Of a DNA stretch of 64,000 nt, positions 1 to 8,273 are shown piece by piece. The DNA is taken from positions 1 through 64,000 of the forward strand of contig SIBR01000015.1 in NCBI GenBank assembly GCA_009695065.1. Direction: 5' to 3'. The DNA is from Opitutus sp. GTDB taxonomy: Bacteria > Verrucomicrobiota > Verrucomicrobiae > Opitutales > Opitutaceae. Each line of letters starts with the position of its first letter. Positions within the stretch are counted from its first letter, which is position 1. The position numbers were made by a program, and so were the translations under genes. The notes under the pieces were generated by a model. It had not been told where the DNA came from. It did not search any database and was given only the letters and a program-made list of their open reading frames with translations.

Positions 1-115
1 GCGCCCACGCTTCCTGCGGTTTGGCCCACTCCGCCTCGACTTCCGCCACCCGCTTCGCCCCCCAAATCCGGTAATTTTCCCGCCATGCCAAAACTTGGGT
101 AAAATCTGGCCCAAC
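1..115 (-). other. Open frame running off the left edge, unidentified
   Basis: An open reading frame on the minus strand begins after a TAA at 118-116 and stays open to the window edge. Its first usable start would be a TTG at 91. The peptide is rich in Trp, Glu and Ala (for example LAWRENYRIWGAKRVAEVEA). I do not recognise it. It could be the start of a real gene lying mostly outside the window, or a chance open frame in GC-rich DNA. Confidence 0.25.
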
Positions 116-145
116 TTAAAGTCTAAATATTACTAGCTGACGGTA

Positions 146-2173
146 TTACGGCGCTCGATCTTCCCGGCGCGCGACCGCGCTCTCGATGAGCCCGCGCCAG
201 TCGGTCAGCGAACTGGCGGTTGCCTTCCGGAGTTCCTCGGCTGTCAGCCGATAAATAAAAATTGAGTGACCGATGTCCGCGTCTGGCGTTCGCAGGCGGA
301 GGTAGTAGCACAGCCGTGCGAAACGCAGCTGATCGTGTCGTCCCCAGCTCCTGCGCCACTGGCCGGCCGGAGCAGCTTTTTCGAATTCCGTCCGCCGTGC
401 GGAATCGTGTCCGTAGGTCTCGAAGAGCGGTTCGAGTTCGCGCAATTTCTGATACTCCTTTTCCAATTCGATGGTCCAGGGGCCGCGCATGGGGCTGTAG
501 ACGTGTTCGAGCATCGTGGCACTGATACAATAGAGGCCTGGCTCCAGTGGCACATACGGTTGGGAAATCTTGAAGCCGTTTACGAAGGGGAGCCGGCGGG
601 CGTGAATGCCGTAGTAGTCGGGTTCGCCCGTGCCGAAATACGACAGGTGGACCGGCGTATTGCCCGCATTCGCCGCGAGCCAGGCTTTCAAACCGGGCAG
701 GTCTTGCCCCCAGTCCAGCGAGCTGTCCACCAGATGCCGGTGGCCGTTCCCGGGTCCGCCACCCAGTGCGTTGAAATAAGCCAGGTAATGGGGCGCGATG
801 CGGGTGGCTTCCGTTGTCTGGGCCGCGAGTAGCGCCACGGTCGCACTGACGAGCGCCGGCCGCCGTGACACAAGCCAGCGTCCGAGCGCGCCCGCCGCGA
901 TGAACAACACGGGGTAAACGGGCAACAGGTGCCGGTGCCCGATGTTGAGATGCGTGGTCAGCGATGAGATCCAATAAACCACAAAGAGCACTATGAGCGG
1001 CGTCACGCGGTAGAGGCCGGCGCGCAGCGCGACAGGCTTCTCCTGCCCGCGCCGCCACGCCAACCCCGGCAGCACGAGACAAATCGCCAGCAGGGGCAGG
1101 GTCGTTTTCAGGGCAAACGCCCACGGGAAAAAACTCACCCAGCCCGTCGTGCTGTAGTCCCCGTTCAGGAAAGCCGATCGCACCTGAGCGCTTTCCACCA
1201 CGTAGGCAAAGCCGTAGAGAAATGCCTCGGGCAGCACACTCGCCGCCGCCAATGCGCGCACGATTTTCCCCAAGGCCCCGAGATTCAAGTCAAGGGCCTC
1301 CCATGGGCGGACGAAGTGATCCGCCGGCGGTAGGGCGCCGTTGAACGCACCGTAGCGAAAACCGTAGAATGCCCAAATCACCAGCACCGCGACGGCTCCG
1401 TGCCCGAGCGCCGACAGGGCCGCCGCGCCGAAGCGGCTGCGTCGCGTCGTCCAAGTCCGGCCGAACAAGCTCAACGGGGTATCCTGCAGCGCCCGAACCG
1501 TCGCGCTTGCAATCAGCATCGGCAGAAGCAGCACGGCGGAAAATTTCGCGACGCACGCCAGCCCGAACACGACGGCGCTGATCCACCACCAACGTGCGTT
1601 CTGCCGTCCGGGGGAATGCAGGTGACGCCACCAGGCGCCGACACTCGCGAGGAAGAAAAACACCATGCAAACGTCCGACGTCGCGAGCGCGCCATGCGCA
1701 AGAAAGTTCGGTGAAAATACGAAAAGAATGAGCGACACAAACGCACCCGGGAGCCCAAACAGGCGGCGCGACCAGTCGAAGATCAGCGCGCCGGTCGCCA
1801 TGCTGAAAAGCACGATCATCGCCCGCGCGGCCATCAGGGTGGGGAAGTGATCGTGCCCGGTTTCGTAGAAAAACTGGTGCCCGACGACCGCCGCCTCGGA
1901 CGTCTTCCAATACGAATTGCCCTCCAGCTTGGGCCACGGCGGCGCTTCGAAGACCGCCGGCAGCGCGGCCCAGCGTTGCGGCAGGATCCCATTTTCCGGG
2001 TGGAGCCGGTAATCATCGAGTTTCCAATACGCGTAGCCGGCGGTGACGTGCAGGATCTCGTCGTGGGTCACGCTCTTGCCGGACACGGCGAACAGCGCGA
2101 GGGCCGCGTGGATGGCCAGCAGCGCCGCGACCGCCAGCGGTACCAAGACCTTCGATGTCCCAGTGGCGGCCAT
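146..2173 (-). CDS. GT-C (GT39/ArnT-like) integral membrane glycosyltransferase, paralogue A
   Basis: A protein of 675 residues with many hydrophobic segments, the first at about residues 10-31. The acidic motif THDEILH follows the first membrane segment, where GT39/PMT/ArnT enzymes carry their catalytic acidic residues. Further on come RLHPENGILPQR, a hydrophobic core, and near the C terminus DSSLDWGQDLPGLKAWL. The last two motifs recur in the paralogues at 3920-5866 and 6243-8273, so the three form one family. Such enzymes transfer sugars from a polyprenyl-phosphate carrier on the outer face of the cytoplasmic membrane. I chose the ATG at 2173, just after the upstream aminotransferase stop; an in-frame start at 2194 would overlap that gene. 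Last gene of the minus-strand cluster. The donor and acceptor cannot be told from the sequence. Confidence 0.8.
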   Translation of the reverse strand: MAATGTSKVLVPLAVAALLAIHAALALFAVSGKSVTHDEILHVTAGYAYWKLDDYRLHPENGILPQRWAALPAVFEAPPWPKLEGNSYWKTSEAAVVGHQFFYETGHDHFPTLMAARAMIVLFSMATGALIFDWSRRLFGLPGAFVSLILFVFSPNFLAHGALATSDVCMVFFFLASVGAWWRHLHSPGRQNARWWWISAVVFGLACVAKFSAVLLLPMLIASATVRALQDTPLSLFGRTWTTRRSRFGAAALSALGHGAVAVLVIWAFYGFRYGAFNGALPPADHFVRPWEALDLNLGALGKIVRALAAASVLPEAFLYGFAYVVESAQVRSAFLNGDYSTTGWVSFFPWAFALKTTLPLLAICLVLPGLAWRRGQEKPVALRAGLYRVTPLIVLFVVYWISSLTTHLNIGHRHLLPVYPVLFIAAGALGRWLVSRRPALVSATVALLAAQTTEATRIAPHYLAYFNALGGGPGNGHRHLVDSSLDWGQDLPGLKAWLAANAGNTPVHLSYFGTGEPDYYGIHARRLPFVNGFKISQPYVPLEPGLYCISATMLEHVYSPMRGPWTIELEKEYQKLRELEPLFETYGHDSARRTEFEKAAPAGQWRRSWGRHDQLRFARLCYYLRLRTPDADIGHSIFIYRLTAEELRKATASSLTDWRGLIESAVARREDRAP

Positions 2174-2177
2174 GCGG

Positions 2178-3305
2178 CTAGGCGGCCAGAGCAACGCGCA
2201 ACGCGGCCGCGACGGCGGCCACGTGGTCCTGCGTCATCTCCGGAAACATCGGGAGCGAGAGCACGGATTCCGCCGCCTGCTCGGCGCAGGGAAACGCTCC
2301 GGCCCGATATCCGAGGTCCGCGTAGGCCGCCTGCCGGTGGATCGGCACGGGATAGTGAACCACGGTTTGGATGCCGCGCTCGGTCAGTGTGCGGACGACC
2401 GCGTCCCGATGGCCGCGCCCGAGTCGCACGACGAACAGGTGGTAAACATGCCGGCCGGTCCATGCCGCTTCCACGGGCAGCACCAAGTCAGCGCAATCCG
2501 CGAGCGCGCTGCGATACCAGCTGGCGGCGGTCCGGCGCTGCTCGTTCCAGGCCGCCAGATGCCGCAGCTTCACGTTGAGAATCGCCGCCTGGATTGTATC
2601 GAGGCGTGAATTGTAGCCTTGGACTTCGTGATGGTATTTTACCACCGAACCCCAGTTGCGCAGCAATCGGAGCTGGCGCGCCAGCGCCTCGTCGTTCGTG
2701 TTGACCGCACCGCCATCGCCGAACGCCCCGAGGTTTTTTCCCGGATAGAAGCTGAAGCCGGCGGCTCGTCCCAGGGTGCCGCACCGCCGGCCGTCCTGCA
2801 ACGTCGCCCCGTGGGGCTGTGCCGCGTCCTCGATGAGCGCGAGCCCATGTTTTTTGGCGAGGGTCGCGAGCGCATCCATGTTGGCCGGCTGGCCGTAGAG
2901 ATGCACCGGCATGATGGCCCGGGTGCGCGGCGTGATCGCCGCAGCGACGGCCGCCGGATCGATCAGGTAGGTTGCGAGTTCGCAGTCGACGCGCACGGGC
3001 TTCGCGCCGGTGTAGGAAATCGCCTCCGCGGTGGCGATGAAGCTGTTTGCCACGGTAATGACCTCGGCTCCCGGCCCGATGCCCAAGGCCCGCAGCACGA
3101 GTTGCAACGCGTCGGTGCCGGACCCGACCCCGATCGCATGCTGCGTGTCGCAAAACTCCGCCCAAGCCTTTTCGAATGTGATCAGCTCTGGTCCGAGGAT
3201 GAACTGGCCGTGGCGCAGTACGCCGTCGATGGCGGGATCGAGCTCGGCGCGCAGCTGGCGGATCTGCAGTGGGAGGTCCTGAAAGGAGACTTTCAACGGA
3301 GTCAT
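2178..3305 (-). CDS. DegT/DnrJ/EryC1 family sugar aminotransferase
   Basis: A protein of 375 residues, the usual size for this PLP-dependent family, which aminates NDP-4-keto or NDP-3-keto sugars. Visible motifs are [17 protein letters not shown] (cofactor phosphate region), the EDAAQPHGA aspartate motif, and [18 protein letters not shown] with the PLP-binding lysine. The start MTPLKVSF at 3305 overlaps the stop of the broken glycosyltransferase upstream by 4 nt, so translation was probably coupled. The context suggests an amino sugar used for the surface glycan built by the neighbouring membrane transferases. Family assignment is firm; the sugar substrate is unknown. Confidence 0.9.
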   Translation of the reverse strand: MTPLKVSFQDLPLQIRQLRAELDPAIDGVLRHGQFILGPELITFEKAWAEFCDTQHAIGVGSGTDALQLVLRALGIGPGAEVITVANSFIATAEAISYTGAKPVRVDCELATYLIDPAAVAAAITPRTRAIMPVHLYGQPANMDALATLAKKHGLALIEDAAQPHGATLQDGRRCGTLGRAAGFSFYPGKNLGAFGDGGAVNTNDEALARQLRLLRNWGSVVKYHHEVQGYNSRLDTIQAAILNVKLRHLAAWNEQRRTAASWYRSALADCADLVLPVEAAWTGRHVYHLFVVRLGRGHRDAVVRTLTERGIQTVVHYPVPIHRQAAYADLGYRAGAFPCAEQAAESVLSLPMFPEMTQDHVAAVAAALRVALAA

Positions 3306-3912
3306 GGTGATCGAGTTGGGCCGCCGGCGCGCGGCTCGCGGCGCCACGTGGACCAGAGGGAAAACAACCCGGTGAGAGTGCGCCACATCACCCAGGGGCG
3401 CGAGGCCGAAGGCACGCCGCCGAGCCGGGCTTTCATCTCCACGTCGACTTCGACAAACGTGGCGCCGGCATCGCGCAAGCGCACGAGCGCCTCGGCCAGC
3501 ATGCTGGGTAAGGCGGATCGACAGGAATCGGTCACGGCGATACGCGTGGATCCAGTTCACGTCGCGCAGGCGCAGTCCGAAAAGCGCAGCGACGAGCCGG
3601 GGATAAAACCAGGCATTCACTAGCATCAAGGGATTGTAGCCGACGCGCCGCCGCCGGCAGCCGACGATCACCTCGGCGCGTCCAAACTGGGCTACGTAAG
3701 GGACGAGATCGCCGGCCTCCGCGGGCATGTCGGCCGGCCAGAGCATCAAGTAATCGCCCGCGGCCCGGACGGCTCCGGTGCGAAACGCTCCGCCAATCCC
3801 CTGGTTCTGCTGGTGACAGACCACGATGCCGGGCAAGTCGCGGGCGAGTTGGTCGGCAATGGCCGGCGTCCGGCCTGTCGAGTGCGAAGTCCCTGGGCTG
3901 GAACGTTATCAC
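3302..3912 (-). pseudogene. Broken GT2 family glycosyltransferase
   Basis: The middle of a GT2 enzyme is readable in one frame ([18 protein letters not shown], then [11 protein letters not shown] and a stretch ending near [11 protein letters not shown]). The C-terminal part continues in another frame ([20 protein letters not shown] to the stop at 3302). A single-base indel near 3500-3520 separates them. The usual N-terminal Rossmann start and most of the DDGST nucleotide motif are absent. The only start candidate, GTG at 3912, leads into a different frame. The upstream gene ends at 3920, so the missing segment has been deleted. The 3' end still overlaps the aminotransferase ATG by 4 nt. Either a pseudogene or an assembly defect. 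Confidence 0.75.
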
Positions 3913-3919
3913 TGACTTT

Positions 3920-5866
3920 TTATGGCAGGCGCATGCGATGTGTTCCCGTCACGGGCGCGTCGAGCGCGGCGTGTAAATCTTCGGCCGTTAGCCGGAAAAT
4001 GAGAATGGAGTAGCCGGCGTAGGCTTCTGGTGGCCGGGCCTGCAGGTATTTGCAGAGCCGCGCCAATCTTAGCTGGTCGTAGACTTCGTAGTCGGGCGGC
4101 AGTTCGCCGGGGCGCGCCGTGCTGGGAAATTCCGCGAGATGCGTGCGCAGGAGTCGGAAAGCACGTTCGTACTGCGATGTCCACGGCCCGCGATAAGGCG
4201 CGTAGACTTCGTCCAAAATGGTCGCGCTGAGACAATAGAGTCCCGGTGTGTAGTCGTATGGCGCCAACGGCGGACGGGCGAGGTAGGTGGATGACGGTAG
4301 AAAGAAGGTCGGCCGGACATCGTAGTGGGGCGGCCACGCGCTGCCAAAGTAGCCGAGATAGGTTTTTTCGCCGGCCGTCCGATGCGCGGCGAGCCAGGTT
4401 TTCAGGGCCGGCAGATCCTGGCCCCAATCGAGCGAGCTGTCCGCCACGAAACGGTAGGCATTCGCCGGGCCGCCGGCGATGGTGTTGAACGAAGCGAGAT
4501 AGTGAGGTCGAATTGCCCGCGCCGCCCACGCCTGGCTGGCGAGAAGGATCAGGGCGATCCCGACGACGCGGGGTCGCATCGCCAGGCTGCCGAGTGCCAC
4601 GAACAAGACTGGGTAGACGGCGAGAATATGACGGTCGCCGATGTTGATGTGGCTGGTGAGGGCGACGGTGCCCACGACGACGGCCGTGACGGCCGGTGGC
4701 AAGAGATCGTGTGGTCCGTGGCCGATGGAAAAGATACCCCGCCGCACGAGGGACCGGATCGCGAGGCCGAGTGCGAGGAGCAATGCGCCCAGCATCCCGA
4801 GTGGCGTTTTCGCAATGAACAGCGCCGGAAAAAACTGCCACCAGCCGTGCAAACTGTGTTCGCCGGCGAGAAAAGCGGGTCGTTCAACGGTGCCGGCAAG
4901 TACGTCGGAAAAGCCATAGAGCCAGGCTTCCGGTAGCAGCCTCCAGTCGAGCGCGAACTGGATGACGTCAGCCTTCCAACCGATCCCGGCGAACATGGAC
5001 GACCAGGTGCGCATCATGCTAATCAACTCAGGTGTGCCGGCCCCCCGGATGCCGAAGCGAAAATCAAAAAAAGCCCAGACGACGAACGCGGCGCCGACCG
5101 CCTGCCCCAAGGCGAAGCCGAGATTGGTCGCGAAACGCCGCCATCGGCGGGCCGCTGGGCCGCCGCTTTGCAGGCAGGCGTCGGCCGCGAGCAGCCCCAG
5201 GTAGATTGGCGCCAGTAGGACGCCGTTGTGCTTGGCCACCAGGGTCAGGCCGCTGACCAGGGCGCAGATAACATTCGAGGCCGGATCCCGGTGCTGGAGC
5301 AGACGCCAGAATAACCAAGGTGCCAAGGTGAGGAAAAAAGTCCCGGCGAGGTCCGAGGTCGCCAGTCCGGCGTGAGCGAGGAAGTTCGGTGAAAACGTAT
5401 AGAAGGCGAGCGCCAGAAGTCCGCCGGCGCGGCCGTATTGGACGCGGGCGATCCGGAAGATCAAAATTCCGAGCGCGACGCCGAACAACGCATTCAGCGC
5501 CCGGGCCCGCAGCACGATCCAGTCGGTGAGATTGTTGTTCGCGTAGAAAAAATTCCAAGCGATCTGCCAGTAGCTCGAATGTTCCCAGTTGCCGTCGTCC
5601 AACGGCATGCGCGCCCCGTCGGCGAGGGCGGGCAGTCCGAAAATGCGTTGGGGCAGAATGCCGTTTTCCGGGTGCATCCGGAAATCGGCGAAGCGGTCGA
5701 ACGCATAGCCGGCGGCGATGTGCGGAAGTTCGTCCGAGGTGTGGCTCTGCTCGATCGAAGCGGAAACGGCCAACCACCAGAACAGGGCGAGCAACGTCGT
5801 GACGCCGGCGGTGGTGGCGGCGTTCCCCCACGGTGTGCCAAAAAAATTCCGGTCGGGCATCTTCAT
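3920..5866 (-). CDS. GT-C (GT39/ArnT-like) integral membrane glycosyltransferase, paralogue B
   Basis: A protein of 648 residues related to paralogue A throughout. It has the acidic motif SHTSDELPHIAAGYA after the first membrane segment, then FRMHPENGILPQRIFGLPAL, a polytopic core, DSSLDWGQDLPALKTWLA, and the C-terminal ILIFRLTAEDL. The ATG at 5866 overlaps the TGA of the shortened paralogue upstream by 4 nt; a second ATG lies two codons later. The likely role is transfer of a sugar from a lipid-phosphate carrier at the periplasmic face. Its position between a mini paralogue and a broken GT2 gene makes it part of a tandemly duplicated array. Confidence 0.8.
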   Translation of the reverse strand: MKMPDRNFFGTPWGNAATTAGVTTLLALFWWLAVSASIEQSHTSDELPHIAAGYAFDRFADFRMHPENGILPQRIFGLPALADGARMPLDDGNWEHSSYWQIAWNFFYANNNLTDWIVLRARALNALFGVALGILIFRIARVQYGRAGGLLALAFYTFSPNFLAHAGLATSDLAGTFFLTLAPWLFWRLLQHRDPASNVICALVSGLTLVAKHNGVLLAPIYLGLLAADACLQSGGPAARRWRRFATNLGFALGQAVGAAFVVWAFFDFRFGIRGAGTPELISMMRTWSSMFAGIGWKADVIQFALDWRLLPEAWLYGFSDVLAGTVERPAFLAGEHSLHGWWQFFPALFIAKTPLGMLGALLLALGLAIRSLVRRGIFSIGHGPHDLLPPAVTAVVVGTVALTSHINIGDRHILAVYPVLFVALGSLAMRPRVVGIALILLASQAWAARAIRPHYLASFNTIAGGPANAYRFVADSSLDWGQDLPALKTWLAAHRTAGEKTYLGYFGSAWPPHYDVRPTFFLPSSTYLARPPLAPYDYTPGLYCLSATILDEVYAPYRGPWTSQYERAFRLLRTHLAEFPSTARPGELPPDYEVYDQLRLARLCKYLQARPPEAYAGYSILIFRLTAEDLHAALDAPVTGTHRMRLP

Positions 5867-6246
5867 GGCGCAAGCGGCCTATAGAGCGCACGCTGCACCT
5901 CGGCATCGCTCACGCGGAAGACCAGCAGCGATCCGCCGATGAAGGCATCGGGCGCGCGGTCTCCGAGAAGATGACAGAGTCGGCCGAATTGCAGCGTCTC
6001 CAGATCCATCGCGTCGAGCACGCGGAGGATTTTTCCCTGCGCGCCGATGTTGGCGTCGATCGTCTCCCAGGCACGGATGAACTGCAGCGCGGGCGGGAGA
6101 GCGGGATTCGCGGCGGAGGTCGTGCTCTGATGGAGCTTGCTGCCAACCGCGAGCGCGTGGTGCAGCGCGAGCAGGAGCGTCACGGCCAGCAGCACGAGCC
6201 AAGCGGGACGGCGGGATTTTTCGGCGGCGGAGGACGCGGACGTCAT
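5863..6246 (-). CDS. Shortened GT-C paralogue (about 127 residues, in-frame internal deletions)
   Basis: This small frame reads like three pieces of a GT39-type paralogue joined together. The first is the N-terminal membrane segment (LVLLAVTLLLALHHALAVGS) up to the point where the acidic motif should be. The second is a mid-protein segment (ALQFIRAWETIDANIGAQG) matching FVRPWEALDLNLGALGK of paralogue A. The third is the C-terminal tail (LQFGRLCHLLGDRAPDAFIG to the end) matching LEFGRLCAFLQDREPDDVIG of the 6243-8273 gene. About 500 residues, including the acidic catalytic motif, are missing, yet the frame is intact. The start overlaps the upstream gene stop and the stop overlaps the downstream start by 4 nt each. 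It cannot be an active transferase. It may be a remnant, an assembly collapse, or a small membrane protein in its own right. Confidence 0.6.
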   Translation of the reverse strand: MTSASSAAEKSRRPAWLVLLAVTLLLALHHALAVGSKLHQSTTSAANPALPPALQFIRAWETIDANIGAQGKILRVLDAMDLETLQFGRLCHLLGDRAPDAFIGGSLLVFRVSDAEVQRALYRPLAP

Positions 6247-8273
6247 CGGGCGGGGCTCGGCGGGACGGGGCCGTGGAGGGCGAGACTGACCTCCGCGTCG
6301 GTGAGCCGGAAGAGGAGAATAGAGCCGCCGATCACGTCGTCTGGCTCGCGGTCCTGGAGGAAGGCGCACAGCCGGCCGAACTCGAGGACCTCGTAGTCCA
6401 TCGCGGCGCGCAGCAGGCGCGCGCGGTCGGGCGCGGCTTCGGTGCCGGCGCGGGCGAGGGCGCGGATGGACTCTTGATAGTGTTCCTCGTAGCGGGCGTT
6501 CCACGGTCCGGTGACCCAGAGGTAAAGGCGTTGGAAATGCGTCGCGCTGATCGCGAACCAGCCGCCGGTCGGGCGCACGGGGAACGTGCGCGGACCGAGG
6601 TCGTGGGTTTCATCGGCGAAGCGGCTCACGCGCAGGTGGCGTTCCTGCGGGGCGTCGTCGCCGAAATAGGTGAGATAGACGGGCGCCTGGTCGCCCGCAG
6701 CGGCGCGGGCGTCTAGCCAGCGCGCGAGATCGGGCAGCCCCTGGCCCCAGTCGAACGAACTGTCGACGAGGTGCCGCCAGCCATGGCGGGTGCCGCCGCC
6801 GAAGAGCTGGAAATACGCGAGGTAGTGCGGCCGCGCGAGGGTGGAGTCGGCCGCGTGGGCCGCGACCGCGACGCCGAGCGCCAGCGCGACGAGACGGGCC
6901 GCCGGCAGGGCGAGCCACAGCGCGGCGGCGCCGGCGAAGACGTAGACTACGGGGTAGGTCGGCAGGATGTGGCGGTGGCCGATGTTGAGGTGGCTGCCGA
7001 GCGCCGCGGCCCAGTAGATCGCAAACAACGCAAGCAGCGGCGCCGCGCGATGGAGCCAGCGCCAGTGCGCCGCGCGGCGGCGGCCGGCGCCCGCGCACAC
7101 GGCGGCGAGGCCGGCGGCGAGCAGAGCGAGCGCGGGGAGCGTGGTCTTCAGCCAGAACGTCCACGGGAAAAACTGCGGCCACCCGGTGAGGCGGAACTCG
7201 CCGTTGAGAAACGCGGGCCGCGAGCGGGAAAATTTATACGTGTGCGCCATGCCCCACAGATACGCCTCGGGCAGCAGGCGGTGGTCGCGCACCCAGCCGA
7301 GCAGGCGCGTCGCCGCCGTCGGGCTCGGCGCGGGGAGCGGCGAACTCAGGCGGCTCGGCACGCCGTCGGGCCACGGGTTCGGCATGGGCATTTCCTCGAG
7401 GATCTGGGTCCACGTGAAATACGGCTGCGTGCCCGCGGGTTGCGGGCCGGCGAACATCGCGAAGCGAAACCCGTAGCCCGCCCACAGCAGGACGAGGCTC
7501 GCGAGGCCGGTCGCCAGCGTCGCGCCCAGCGTGGCGCCGGCGACGGCGCCGCGCCGCCGCAGCCAGCGCGGCGTGGCGCCCAACCGCACGACCAGCGGCG
7601 CGGGACGGATCCAGCGGACGACGAGCAGCGCCGCCAGCATCGGGGCGACGAGCACGCCGGACATTTTTGCGAGCAGCACGGCGCCGCCGGCGACGCTCGT
7701 GAGGATGAGCCGCGGCCAGGTAACAACGTGCAGCAGCCGCCAAAAGCAGGTGACGGCGGCGAGCAGCGCGGCAGTGATGGCCATGTCGGACGTCGCGAGC
7801 GCGCCGTGCGCGAGCAACGCCGGGCAGAACGCCGCGAGCCCGAGCGCGAGCCAGCCGGCGCGCGCTCCGAAGAGCCCGTGGGCCCACCGCCACGTGAGCC
7901 ACAGCGTGAACGCGCCGAGCAGCGCGATCGCGCCGCGCGCGGCGAGCAGCATGCGGTCGAGCGGGTTGCCGAGGCGGAAGAAGAAGTCGTAGCCCACGCG
8001 GTTCACGATCGAGGTGCGCCACTCGGGGTGGTCGGTTGTGATCCAGCGCAGGTCCAGCGCGAGCAGCGGCAGCGCGGCGACGCGCATCGCGAGCGTGCCG
8101 TTCTCGGGCTGCATCCGGTAGTCGTTCGTTTTCCAGTAGCTGTAGCCGGCGGTCAGGTGCACGACCTCGTCGGCGGTCACGCCGACGCGCGGGGAGGTGG
8201 AGACCGCGAGCAGCCAGTAGAGCGCGAGCAGCGCGGTGACGGCGAGCGTGGTGAAGCGGCGAAACGCGCTCAT
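6243..8273 (-). CDS. GT-C (GT39/ArnT-like) integral membrane glycosyltransferase, paralogue C
   Basis: A protein of 676 residues starting MSAFRRFTTLAVTALLALYW. The acidic motif GVTADEVVHLTAGYSYWK follows the first membrane segment, then RMQPENGTLAMRVAALPLL, a long polytopic region, DSSFDWGQGLPDLARWLD, and the tail SILLFRLTDAEVSLAL. The ATG at 8273 overlaps the stop of the upstream broken gene by 4 nt; a longer in-frame extension to 8513 is antisense-like and I discarded it. Same family and inferred role as paralogues A and B. The sequence divergence among the three suggests old duplications with possibly different acceptors. Confidence 0.8.
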   Translation of the reverse strand: MSAFRRFTTLAVTALLALYWLLAVSTSPRVGVTADEVVHLTAGYSYWKTNDYRMQPENGTLAMRVAALPLLALDLRWITTDHPEWRTSIVNRVGYDFFFRLGNPLDRMLLAARGAIALLGAFTLWLTWRWAHGLFGARAGWLALGLAAFCPALLAHGALATSDMAITAALLAAVTCFWRLLHVVTWPRLILTSVAGGAVLLAKMSGVLVAPMLAALLVVRWIRPAPLVVRLGATPRWLRRRGAVAGATLGATLATGLASLVLLWAGYGFRFAMFAGPQPAGTQPYFTWTQILEEMPMPNPWPDGVPSRLSSPLPAPSPTAATRLLGWVRDHRLLPEAYLWGMAHTYKFSRSRPAFLNGEFRLTGWPQFFPWTFWLKTTLPALALLAAGLAAVCAGAGRRRAAHWRWLHRAAPLLALFAIYWAAALGSHLNIGHRHILPTYPVVYVFAGAAALWLALPAARLVALALGVAVAAHAADSTLARPHYLAYFQLFGGGTRHGWRHLVDSSFDWGQGLPDLARWLDARAAAGDQAPVYLTYFGDDAPQERHLRVSRFADETHDLGPRTFPVRPTGGWFAISATHFQRLYLWVTGPWNARYEEHYQESIRALARAGTEAAPDRARLLRAAMDYEVLEFGRLCAFLQDREPDDVIGGSILLFRLTDAEVSLALHGPVPPSPAR

